The notes below the pieces were generated by a model. It did no database searches, had not been told where the DNA came from, and saw only the letters and a program-made list of their open reading frames with translations. From CAZPCZ01 sp964585225 (lineage in GTDB: Bacteria; Patescibacteriota; Patescibacteriia; JACPHY01), in the NCBI GenBank assembly GCA_964585225.1, contig CAZPCZ010000006.1:1-35580 (forward strand): 35,580 bases of DNA, in the 5' to 3' direction. Every line of letters starts with the position of its first letter. Position 1 is the stretch's first letter. This document shows positions 8,168 to 15,111 of this stretch, in pieces. The position numbers were made by a program, and so were the translations under genes.

Positions 8168-10027
8168 TTACCGTTCGATACGGAGCTGGTGGATCGGGTG
8201 GTAGTTCTTCGCGTTCGGATGGTAGCCCTTCACGTACGGCTTCACCAGATCCGGCTTCGTGTAGACGTACACCGGACACGCCGGCGCGCCCGCGACGAGG
8301 ATCCGCTCAATCCTCTGGTAGAGCGTCTGGGCCTTGGCGGGATCCGTCTCACGGAGTGCGCGATCGACGAGGCCGTCGAGTTGCCCCGAGGGATCGCTCC
8401 ATTTCGCGTCGTTGAAGGCGGAATTCGATGGGAACATTGACGCGAACGTGTGGGTGTGGAGGTAGTCACCCTGCCAGCCGGCACGCGCGACCTGGAAGTT
8501 GCCGCTGTTGCGGTCGGTGACGAACGACGACCAGTCCTGGTTCTGCAACGCGACGCTCACCCCGAGGTGTGTGCGCCACATATCCTGGATCGCCTCCGCG
8601 ACCGCCTTGTGTCCGACGTTCGTGTTGTACTTCAGCGTGACGGAAGGGAATCCCCTCCCATTCGGGAACCCCGCGGCCGCGAGAAGTTGCTGCGCCAGCG
8701 CGGGATCGAAGGTGAACCCATCAACCGCCGGAATCGGCGAGTACTCGCCTGCGAGCGGCGGGAATGCACCGGTGAGCGGCACCTGTCCGCCGCGCGTCAC
8801 GTTCGTGACGATCGACTGGCGATCGATCGCGAAGCACAGCGCGCGCCGTACGTTCACGTCGCCGAGCGGCCGTTGCCGCGTGTTGAACCAGTAGAAGTAC
8901 GTGCCGTAGAGCGTCGACGTTCGATAGTCCGGATGCGACTTCCACATGTCGATACGGTCGGGCGGGATCGGAACGTTCGCCCCGAGCCAGTCGATCGTGT
9001 CGTCCATGTCCTTACTCTCGTACCGACGGAGCATGCCCACCTCGTCCGTCACGCTGATGAGCGTCGCACGGTCGATCGCCACGTTCGCCGCGTCCCAGTA
9101 CTTCGGGTTCCGCTCGAGCGTGAAGTGCGAGTTCAACACGTGCTCGGTGATGAGGTACGGCCCGTTCGCAACGAGGTGCTCGGGGTCCGTCCATGTGCAC
9201 ACCCTCGGCAGCGCGTTCCCTTGTGCGTCCCGCGGTTCGCATCGGGCGAGCGTCGGTTGGTGCACCGGGCAGAGGATCGGGAAGCCGACGAGCTTCATGA
9301 GAATCTTCCCGCGCGCGGCGTCCTCGAGATCGACGACGAACCGGTTCGGTCCGTCGGCTCGAAATCCGAGCCCCTGTCGCAGCAGCGCGAGCGCCGCGTA
9401 CTCCCGCTGCACCTGCGGCTCGAGCGTTGCGACCCTCGCCGCGTCACCGGTTTTTTCGGCGGCGGTGAGCTTCTCCACGAGCGGCTGGATCCTCTTGAGC
9501 TCCGCGAAGTACTGCGTGGTGCCGGCGATGCCCATGTGTTGCGGGAGCTCGATGTACTGCGCCGCGGTCTTCGGATCGAGGAGGCGCCGCCATGCGGCGA
9601 CGAAATCGCTCGCGGTGACCGGCTCCGGCTTCGTGAGCGCGCCGCCCCACCACGTCGCGTTCGCACGGAGGTGGAACGTGTACGTCTTCCCATCGGGGGA
9701 GACGTCCCAGCGCTCGGCCGCGCCGGGGATCGGCACGAACGTCGCCTGATCGTACCAGACGAGCGGCTCGCAGTAGTTCATGACGACCTCGATGCCGGCG
9801 CTCTCGTAGCACTTCGTCGAGTCGATCGTCTTCGGCTCGGCGCCGATGCCGAATCGAAGGTGCGTCGGCACTGCGGCCGTCTTCTGCCCGGTCGCCTCCT
9901 TGCCGTTTCCGGCGTCGCGTTTGTTGCAGCCGGTGCTGGCGAGCGCGAACATGAACACCGTCACGATCGCGACGGATGCCGCGATGGCGATGGACTGCCA
10001 GGGTCCCTTCCCTTCTTCGTTCGACAT
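8168..10027 (-). CDS. oppA: Oligopeptide-binding lipoprotein (SBP family 5, OppA type)
   Basis: A 619-residue extracytoplasmic solute-binding protein that delivers peptides to OppBC. The ATG at 10027 is chosen over one 39 bases upstream because AAGGAG precedes it. A signal peptide ends in ALASTGC, so Cys34 is probably lipidated although the lipobox is not ideal. The family 5 fold is clear: FGIGAEPKTIDSTKC near residue 65, YTFHLRANATW, and NVRRALCFAIDR, a strong family signature. A helical insertion (about residues 190-240, Lys/Glu/Ala-rich, EKLTAAEKTGDAARV) makes it longer than E. coli OppA. It is the first gene of the operon, directly behind the promoter. Confidence 0.92.
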   Translation of the reverse strand: MSNEEGKGPWQSIAIAASVAIVTVFMFALASTGCNKRDAGNGKEATGQKTAAVPTHLRFGIGAEPKTIDSTKCYESAGIEVVMNYCEPLVWYDQATFVPIPGAAERWDVSPDGKTYTFHLRANATWWGGALTKPEPVTASDFVAAWRRLLDPKTAAQYIELPQHMGIAGTTQYFAELKRIQPLVEKLTAAEKTGDAARVATLEPQVQREYAALALLRQGLGFRADGPNRFVVDLEDAARGKILMKLVGFPILCPVHQPTLARCEPRDAQGNALPRVCTWTDPEHLVANGPYLITEHVLNSHFTLERNPKYWDAANVAIDRATLISVTDEVGMLRRYESKDMDDTIDWLGANVPIPPDRIDMWKSHPDYRTSTLYGTYFYWFNTRQRPLGDVNVRRALCFAIDRQSIVTNVTRGGQVPLTGAFPPLAGEYSPIPAVDGFTFDPALAQQLLAAAGFPNGRGFPSVTLKYNTNVGHKAVAEAIQDMWRTHLGVSVALQNQDWSSFVTDRNSGNFQVARAGWQGDYLHTHTFASMFPSNSAFNDAKWSDPSGQLDGLVDRALRETDPAKAQTLYQRIERILVAGAPACPVYVYTKPDLVKPYVKGYHPNAKNYHPIHQLRIER

Positions 10028-10129
10028 GGCTCGATCTCCTTCTTTCCGACGCTTCCGCGTCTCCATTGAGGCTTTTTGGGTTCAGTTGTGAAACGACAGG
10101 AATTCGCCCCAACGAATGGGACTGCCACG

Positions 10130-10157
10130 ACTCTACCAGTGGCAGGGGCACTGTCAA
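10130..10157 (-). promoter_or_regulatory. Promoter of the opp operon
   Basis: Read on the minus strand: TTGACA (10157-10152), a 16-base spacer and TAGAGT (10135-10130). It lies about 20 bases from the divergent promoter of the serpin-like gene. Confidence 0.75.
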
Positions 10158-10177
10158 CTGGGCCGAGAACGGCATGG

Positions 10178-10206
10178 TTGACAGGACGGAGACGTTGTGC
10201 TAAGCT
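10178..10206 (+). promoter_or_regulatory. Promoter of the serpin-like gene
   Basis: TTGACA (10178-10183), a 17-base spacer and TAAGCT (10201-10206). Confidence 0.8.
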
Positions 10207-10288
10207 GGCGAGATGCTGCCCGCATGCCGCGGCGCAGCGAGCACCTTCCACGCAACGCAACTTCAAGCAAGGGAAAGGAAACCAAGCG

Positions 10289-11176
10289 ATGAGCCAAACC
10301 CAAGTCCTCCTGCCGATCGTCGGCGCGGTCGAGAAGGCCGACGCGTATCTCGGCGGACGCCGACAGTGGCAGGCGTTCAACACGACGCAAGACCAATTCC
10401 TCGGGAACGTCTACCGTCCGACGCACACGCTGGTCCAAGCGATCCCGGAGATCAAGTCCATCGCGGGCCGGAGCGCCGAAGAGATCAACGCGTTTCTCGC
10501 TGCCAAGGGGTTCTCGATCCGGCTCAATCCGTTCACGGATCCGCTCGACTTCGGCGTCGCGAGCGTCCTCGACGTGCTCGTCGAGTGGCTCGAGCGCGGT
10601 GAGGTGCGGACGATCCGCGCCAGGGGCCGCGAGTACCCCGCGGTGCGGATCTCGACGGCGGACGGGCGCGCGAGGGTTCAGCAGTTCCTCGCGTCCCCGC
10701 TCCCGAACCCGGTCGCGTGTCTCACGACGAAATCCGGCGATGTCGTCTGCATCGCCATGTGCGACGCGAATCGGGTGCCAGACCTCATCGCGATGGACGG
10801 CCCGTTCCCGTCGTCGCTCACCCAGACCTCCAGATTCGACACCTCCTACGGCGGCGTCGTGTTCCCGATGGTGTCGCTCAACCAGGAGGTCGACACCTCG
10901 TGGCTCCTCGGCCTCAGGACGACCGGCGCCGACAACCTGCCTGCGGTCGTCAGCCAGGCCAAGCAGCAGACGCGGTTCCGCATGAACGAGGTCGGTGCCC
11001 GCGCCGAGAGTGCGGTCGCGCTCGGCGTGCTCCGGAGCTTCAACATGGAGGAGCCGAAGCCCGACCTCGTCATCGACCGGCCGTTCCTGTGCTGGATCGA
11101 GCGCCCGGGCATCCCCGTCCCGCTCTTCTTCGGCCACATCACCGAGGACGACTGGAAGAACCCGGGATCCTTGTAG
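10289..11176 (+). CDS. Short serpin-like protein
   Basis: A 295-residue protein whose C-terminal third looks like the end of a serpin, a family of protease inhibitors that trap proteases by a large conformational change. The segment starting FRMNEVGARAESA (Glu234 onward) matches the hinge of the reactive-centre loop (E-x-G-x-x-A), and DRPFLCWIE (Arg264 onward) followed by PLFFGHIT matches the strands that close the serpin fold. True serpins are about 370-400 residues, so roughly 80 residues are missing, and no signal peptide is seen. It may be a shortened inhibitor or a fold relative without inhibition. The ATG has AAAGGA eight bases upstream. It has its own promoter, divergent from opp, and a strong terminator. 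Confidence 0.5.
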   Translation: MSQTQVLLPIVGAVEKADAYLGGRRQWQAFNTTQDQFLGNVYRPTHTLVQAIPEIKSIAGRSAEEINAFLAAKGFSIRLNPFTDPLDFGVASVLDVLVEWLERGEVRTIRARGREYPAVRISTADGRARVQQFLASPLPNPVACLTTKSGDVVCIAMCDANRVPDLIAMDGPFPSSLTQTSRFDTSYGGVVFPMVSLNQEVDTSWLLGLRTTGADNLPAVVSQAKQQTRFRMNEVGARAESAVALGVLRSFNMEEPKPDLVIDRPFLCWIERPGIPVPLFFGHITEDDWKNPGSL

Positions 11177-11193
11177 CACGAACGAAACATCAA

Positions 11194-11223
11194 GCCGCCC
11201 TCCGATGTCCATCGGAGGGCGGC
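11194..11223. terminator. Bidirectional hairpin terminator
   Basis: A perfect 13-bp stem pairs 11194-11206 with 11211-11223 around a GTCC tetraloop, between the converging serpin-like gene and the 11245-12366 gene. Confidence 0.75.
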
Positions 11224-11244
11224 TCTCCACGTCTACGTTGATCG

Positions 11245-12366
11245 TCACTGGACCGGGACCAGCGCGCCGCCGCCGAATGGTTCGACCTCTGACGCACCAT
11301 CATCCCCGAGCTTGCTCCGCAGGAGCTCCTCGAGCTTCTGGAGTCGTGGCTCGTACCCGCGGTACCGACGTGAGTTGATGACCTTGAAGAGCATCTGCTG
11401 GAGCTCCCCGAACACGTCGTTGAGCGCCTGGTTCGCCTCGCGGAAGTCGCCTTCGTTCGCGGCGTCAATAACCGGTTGGAGCACCTCCGCGAAGAGCTGC
11501 CGGACGTTCTGGTCTTTCACGCGTGCCAACTGCCTCCCGAGTTCGTAGAGGCGGTTGACCACGCCCATAATCTCGCCGGGGTGCATTCCTTCCTCCCAGA
11601 ACGTCTGCATCGCTTCGTTCGCATCCTCGCAGCTCCCGCTCCCCACTGCTGCCTTCGCGTCCGCGAGCGACTGTTTCACCTTGCCGAGGTTCGCCTTGTA
11701 CCGTTCAGCATCGAGCCCGGTGAACCGCATCCGGTTCGGTGTCGACTGCCGTTCAAGTCGCTTGAGCTCTCGATCGATCTGGACAAACTGCTGTGGGAGC
11801 TCCGCCTTGCACCGGAACTCATTAATCTGCTCCCACGGTTGATCGTCCCAGAAATCCTGGAGCGCCTCACGCGTGCAGTCCTTCTGAATGTTCCGGTCGA
11901 ACTCCTTGAGCTTCGCGCGGAGCGCGACGAGCTTGTCGAGTTCCGCGGTGAGCTTGAGCTTTCGGAGCATCTTCTCGAACCGGTTGAGCTCGCGGAACTG
12001 ATCGCGGATCTGCCGGCGCACATCACGGCACTCCTGCGGATTCGGCTTCTCCTCCGGCGGTGGCTCGTCGCCCGGCGGCGGCACCAGCTCGGGGAGCGAG
12101 ATCACCTCCGGCACGTTCACGCGTGGGGCGTTGACGGGCGGAGCTGGCACCGGTGGCGTCGCCGTCGGCTCCGGTGGGAGCGGCGCCGGGGACGGCGCGG
12201 TGACTTCGGTCGCGCTCTCGGCAGCCGCATCGAAGCTCACGGCCTCCTCGACGGCGCGGGAGGTCGTCGCGAGCGAAATCGCGCCCACCGCGAGGAGGGC
12301 AACCATGGCGAGCGTCCCAGGGTCGACGAACCCCGGGCGCATCCTGACGAGGCGGGTGTCTCGCAT
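11245..12366 (-). CDS. Exported or membrane-anchored coiled-coil protein, unknown function
   Basis: A 373-residue protein I do not recognise. A hydrophobic segment near residues 17-34 (DPGTLAMVALLAVGAISLA) is a signal anchor or signal peptide. Residues about 55-110 are Pro/Ala/Val-rich and extended. The remainder is charged helix, probably coiled coil, with two related units, each with a Cys, an FW pair and acidic residues (DCTREALQDFWDDQPW and SCEDANEAMQTFWEEGM). This looks like a spacer plus helical-bundle protein at the cell surface. The ATG at 12366 has no clear ribosome binding site; an in-frame ATG at 12342 is the alternative. On the minus strand a perfect TATACT (12410-12405) may be its -10 box, overlapping the ychF promoter. 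Confidence 0.7.
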   Translation of the reverse strand: MRDTRLVRMRPGFVDPGTLAMVALLAVGAISLATTSRAVEEAVSFDAAAESATEVTAPSPAPLPPEPTATPPVPAPPVNAPRVNVPEVISLPELVPPPGDEPPPEEKPNPQECRDVRRQIRDQFRELNRFEKMLRKLKLTAELDKLVALRAKLKEFDRNIQKDCTREALQDFWDDQPWEQINEFRCKAELPQQFVQIDRELKRLERQSTPNRMRFTGLDAERYKANLGKVKQSLADAKAAVGSGSCEDANEAMQTFWEEGMHPGEIMGVVNRLYELGRQLARVKDQNVRQLFAEVLQPVIDAANEGDFREANQALNDVFGELQQMLFKVINSRRYRGYEPRLQKLEELLRSKLGDDGASEVEPFGGGALVPVQ

Positions 12367-12395
12367 ATGCGGTGGAGGGTAAGAGTTCCGCTTGG

Positions 12396-12424
12396 TTGTC
12401 GCCAGTATACCACAGTGGTACGCT
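12396..12424 (+). promoter_or_regulatory. ychF promoter with an overlapping palindrome
   Basis: TTGTCG (12396-12401), a 17-base spacer and TACGCT (12419-12424). The spacer and the -10 overlap the perfect 13-base palindrome TACCACAGTGGTA (12408-12420), a possible operator. A minus-strand TATACT lies within the same stretch. Confidence 0.6.
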
Positions 12425-12460
12425 GCACGCGATCAGCGCTGCCTCGATCGCCTGTCAACT

Positions 12461-13573
12461 ATGCCCCTACAGATTGGGATTGTTGGATTACCAAACGTCG
12501 GCAAGTCCACGCTCTTCCGTGCGCTCACGCGGAAGGCGGTGCCGTGTGAGAACTACCCGTTCTGCACGATTGATCCGAACGTCGGGGTGGTCGCGGTGCC
12601 GGACGAACGACTGGACGCGCTCGCGCGTGTCTCGAAGTCCGCGAAGGTCGTCCCGACGACGATCGAGTTCGTGGATATCGCCGGCCTCGTCGCGGGCGCA
12701 CACAAGGGCGAGGGGCTCGGGAATAAGTTCCTGAGCCATATCCGCGAGGTGGATGCGATCGCGGAGGTCGTACGCGTGTTCGAGGGGAGCGATGTCGTCC
12801 ACGTCGCAGGGCGCGTGGATCCCGCTTCGGACGTCGCGACGATCGGCCTCGAGCTCGCGATGGCCGACCTCACGACCGTCCGCAAGCGCATGGACACGGT
12901 GGTAGGCAAAGCGAAATCCGGTGACAAAGAATCCCTCACACAACTCACGTTGCTCCAGGAGTGGGAAGCGCACCTCAACAACGGTACCCCCCTCCGTGTC
13001 GTCCTGAGCGGAGCGGAGCGGAGCGAAGGATCTCACACCGCTCGACTACTGCGTGAGTTGCAGCTGCTGAGCGCCAAGCCCCTCCTCTACGTGCTCAACC
13101 TGGACGATCGTGAACAGCTCGCCGTTCCGGAAGAGGAATGGCGGCGACGATGTCCGTTTCTCGGCGCCGCACCATTCGTGGTGCTCTGCGCAAAGATCGA
13201 GGCCGAGCTTGCGGAGCTTCCCAGCGAGGATGCCGCAGCGATGCGGCAGGACCTCGGTCTTCCGCAGACGAGTGGCCTCGACCGTCTCATCCACGCGAGC
13301 TACTCCCTCCTCGGGCTTATCACCTTCCTCACCTCCGGCCCAACCGAGACCCGCGCGTGGACGGTGCCTCGTGGCACGAAAGCCCCGCAGGCCGCTGGCG
13401 TTATCCATACGGATTTTGAGAAGGGATTCATCCGCGCCGAGGTCATTGATTGGAATGATTTTGTGGAACACGGTGAGGCGCGCTGCAAAGAGCTTGGCAA
13501 AATGAGGCTCGAGGGGAAGGAGTACGAGGTACGGGACGGGGATACCATCTTCTTCCGCATTAGCCCCGCGTAG
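12461..13573 (+). CDS. ychF: Ribosome-associated ATPase/GTPase YchF (Obg family)
   Basis: A 370-residue cytoplasmic P-loop NTPase of the Obg-HflX superfamily. Family members bind ATP better than GTP and associate with ribosomes. G1 is GLPNVGKS (9-16). G3 is DIAGLVAGAHKGEGLGNKFL. The G4 region is NLDD (NxxE in most YchF), consistent with relaxed base specificity. The C-terminal TGS domain is present (KAPQAAGVIHTDFEKGFIRAEV ... VRDGDTIFFR). Residues about 181-192 (SGAERSEGSHT) are absent from typical YchF and are encoded by a dispersed repeat in frame. The ATG at 12461 matches the family N terminus; there is no ribosome binding site. No terminator was seen before the next promoter. Confidence 0.95.
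   Translation: MPLQIGIVGLPNVGKSTLFRALTRKAVPCENYPFCTIDPNVGVVAVPDERLDALARVSKSAKVVPTTIEFVDIAGLVAGAHKGEGLGNKFLSHIREVDAIAEVVRVFEGSDVVHVAGRVDPASDVATIGLELAMADLTTVRKRMDTVVGKAKSGDKESLTQLTLLQEWEAHLNNGTPLRVVLSGAERSEGSHTARLLRELQLLSAKPLLYVLNLDDREQLAVPEEEWRRRCPFLGAAPFVVLCAKIEAELAELPSEDAAAMRQDLGLPQTSGLDRLIHASYSLLGLITFLTSGPTETRAWTVPRGTKAPQAAGVIHTDFEKGFIRAEVIDWNDFVEHGEARCKELGKMRLEGKEYEVRDGDTIFFRISPA
13001..13035. repeat. Dispersed CCTGAGC...GCGAAGGATCTC repeat inside ychF
   Basis: This stretch shares its ends with elements at 25805-25850 and 29050-29083: CCTGAGC, a variable middle, and GCGAAGGATCTC. Here the middle is GGAGC-like tandem sequence. The copy keeps the ychF frame open and adds about 12 residues. 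Confidence 0.7.
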
Positions 13574-13606
13574 CTTCATGCGGAGTGGGGTCAGCACCTG
13601 AAGGGC

Positions 13607-13635
13607 TTGAGGTTCCCGCCCTCGCGTGGTACCTT
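13607..13635 (+). promoter_or_regulatory. Promoter of the VanX-like dipeptidase gene
   Basis: TTGAGG (13607-13612), a 17-base spacer and TACCTT (13630-13635), followed after 17 bases by the start codon. Confidence 0.7.
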
Positions 13636-13652
13636 CAATGGAAGGAGGGACG

Positions 13653-14225
13653 ATGCGATCGATCATTCCCAAGTACCTGCTCGCCGCGGTCGCAACGCTG
13701 GTCTGGTGCGGCATCGCTCGCGCGGAGCCCCAAATCGTGCTCGCGAGAGGGATCGTGCCGAGCCTCGTCGAGGACCTCCGGTACGCGACGCCGAACAACT
13801 TCCTCAAGCGCGCCGTGTACGCGGACGCCCGGTGCCGGCTCAAGCCCGCCGTCACACGCAAGCTCGCGACCGCGGCGCGGCTGCTCAGCGAGCGCCGTCC
13901 GGGCTGGCGGCTCAAGGTGTGGGACTGCTACCGCCCGCGCGCGGTGCAGTGGGAGATGTGGGCGATCAAGCCAGACCCGAAGTACGTCGCCGACCCCCGC
14001 ACGGGCTCCCGGCACAACACCGGGTCTGCCGTGGACCTCACGATCGTGGACGAGCACGGCCGCGAAGTCGAGATGCCGACCGGCTTCGATGACTTCTCGC
14101 GGAAAGCCTGGGCGAACGCACCAGCAACGACGGCAGCGACCGCGAACCGCGCGCTCCTGCGCAGCATCATGCTCGATGCAGGCTTCACCCCCATCCGCAC
14201 CGAGTGGTGGCACTTCGAAGGGTGA
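13653..14225 (+). CDS. Exported D-alanyl-D-alanine dipeptidase (VanX/DdpX type, M15D)
   Basis: A 190-residue zinc peptidase predicted to cleave D-Ala-D-Ala. The ATG has GGAGGG upstream. A signal peptide (about 1-28, ending ARA) sends it out of the cytoplasm, like periplasmic DdpX-type enzymes that salvage dipeptide and unlike cytoplasmic VanX of resistance clusters. The zinc motif SRHNTGSAVD supplies His121 and Asp128, and EWWH supplies the catalytic Glu184 and His187. WDCYRPRAVQ contains the substrate-binding Arg. The length fits the family. There is no vanHA neighbour, so a role in peptidoglycan recycling or remodelling is more likely than vancomycin resistance. It has its own promoter and terminator. 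Confidence 0.88.
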   Translation: MRSIIPKYLLAAVATLVWCGIARAEPQIVLARGIVPSLVEDLRYATPNNFLKRAVYADARCRLKPAVTRKLATAARLLSERRPGWRLKVWDCYRPRAVQWEMWAIKPDPKYVADPRTGSRHNTGSAVDLTIVDEHGREVEMPTGFDDFSRKAWANAPATTAATANRALLRSIMLDAGFTPIRTEWWHFEG

Positions 14226-14244
14226 GAACCGCACACGGAGAGCA

Positions 14245-14280
14245 GCCTCCGCACCGTCATGGTGCGGGGGCGTTCCTTTT
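14245..14280 (+). terminator. Intrinsic terminator after the VanX-like gene
   Basis: An 11-bp stem (one G-U pair) joins 14245-14255 and 14261-14271 with loop GTCAT, followed by the T-rich GTTCCTTTT. Confidence 0.8.
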
Positions 14281-14282
14281 GG

Positions 14283-14288
14283 TACCCT
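14283..14288 (+). promoter_or_regulatory. Probable -10 box of the mntA/hepT operon
   Basis: TACCCT ends 11 bases before the mntA ATG, so the mRNA would start within a few bases of the start codon. No good -35 is visible; the terminator stem occupies that place. Confidence 0.4.
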
Positions 14289-14299
14289 GAGACCGTAGT

Positions 14300-14635
14300 A
14301 TGCGGCTCGAGCACTACCCGCCGGAAAAGCTGGCCCGGGAGCTCCTCGACATCTTCGGGCGCCACCTCGACCTCACGAAGTACCGCGCGTTCTTCTTTGG
14401 GTCTCGGGTGACCGGGATGGGCAATGATCGCTCCGATATCGATGTCGGCATCGAAGGGCCGGCATCGGTGCCCAACGGTACGCTCGCAACAATTCGGGAG
14501 GAGGTCGACGCGCTCCGCACGCTCTACACGATTGAAGTCGTGGATTTCACGACGACCTCTGACGCGTTCCGTCGTGTGGCGAAGGAACGCATTGAATCGC
14601 TCGAGGAGATTGCAACGACCGGAACGCCTTCGTAA
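14300..14635 (+). CDS. mntA: MntA-type minimal nucleotidyltransferase antitoxin
   Basis: A 111-residue nucleotidyltransferase. The active-site motif GSRVTGMGNDRSDID (34-48) is an exact GS-x10-DxD, with metal-binding Asp46 and Asp48; the third acidic residue is probably in EVVDF. In the characterised type VII system, MntA adds AMP to a tyrosine of its partner HepT and so neutralises the HepT RNase. The partner gene follows after 10 bases. The ATG fits the family start and lies close behind a -10 box, without a ribosome binding site, suggesting a leaderless mRNA. Confidence 0.88.
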   Translation: MRLEHYPPEKLARELLDIFGRHLDLTKYRAFFFGSRVTGMGNDRSDIDVGIEGPASVPNGTLATIREEVDALRTLYTIEVVDFTTTSDAFRRVAKERIESLEEIATTGTPS

Positions 14636-14645
14636 CCGAAATGGT

Positions 14646-15029
14646 ATGACGATGAAGTACGCGGAACAACGTGCCCAACTCGTGCAGGCCCTCACGCGAC
14701 TCGAGGAGGCGCTCGCGATGGAGCGCAGCACGATCAATCGAGATGCGGCAATTCAACGTTTCGAGTTCACGCTCGACCTCGCGTGGAAGGCGTTGAAATC
14801 GCACCTCGAAATCGTGAAAGGGATTGTGTGCGCGTCGCCAAAGGATTGCTTCCGCGCGGCGTTTCGCGTGCGTCTCCTCGACGAGGATCCCGTGTGGTGC
14901 GATCTCGTAGATTACCGCAACCTCACCGCGCACACCTATAAGGAGGAGCTCGCGGAGAAAGTGTACGCACAGCTTCCCAACGCAGCGAAGCAGTTCCGCA
15001 TGCTCCTCGAACGACTGCCGGAGCAATGA
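14646..15029 (+). CDS. hepT: HepT-type HEPN toxin (HI0074-like)
   Basis: A 127-residue all-helical HEPN protein. The motif RNLTAHTY (Arg91, His96, Tyr98) is an exact RX4HXY: Arg and His make the RNase site, and the Tyr is the residue modified by MntA in the studied homologue. It also matches the 'nucleotidyltransferase substrate binding' family (QRFEFTLDLAWKALK). It most likely cleaves RNA when free of MntA. It starts 10 bases after mntA; ATG at 14646 or 14652 are both possible. Here antitoxin precedes toxin, and the pair ends in a strong terminator. Confidence 0.88.
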   Translation: MTMKYAEQRAQLVQALTRLEEALAMERSTINRDAAIQRFEFTLDLAWKALKSHLEIVKGIVCASPKDCFRAAFRVRLLDEDPVWCDLVDYRNLTAHTYKEELAEKVYAQLPNAAKQFRMLLERLPEQ

Positions 15030-15037
15030 GCATGATG

Positions 15038-15066
15038 AGGCCCCGGACCAACATGGTCCGGGGCCT
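15038..15066. terminator. Bidirectional hairpin terminator after hepT
   Basis: A perfect 13-bp stem pairs 15038-15050 (AGGCCCCGGACCA) with 15054-15066 around the triloop ACA, between converging genes. Confidence 0.75.
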
Positions 15067-15111
15067 GTTCGTTGCATGGTGGCGTCCTACATCGGATGTA
15101 GAACGGTCTGG

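Noticed and set aside
8450..10069. A 539-residue open frame opposite oppA
   Set aside because: oppA is unmistakable on the other strand; the frame has no start signal and no recognisable domain.
13653..14225. Vancomycin-resistance gene
   Set aside because: The dipeptidase is exported and no vanH or ligase gene is nearby, so it fits peptidoglycan salvage better.
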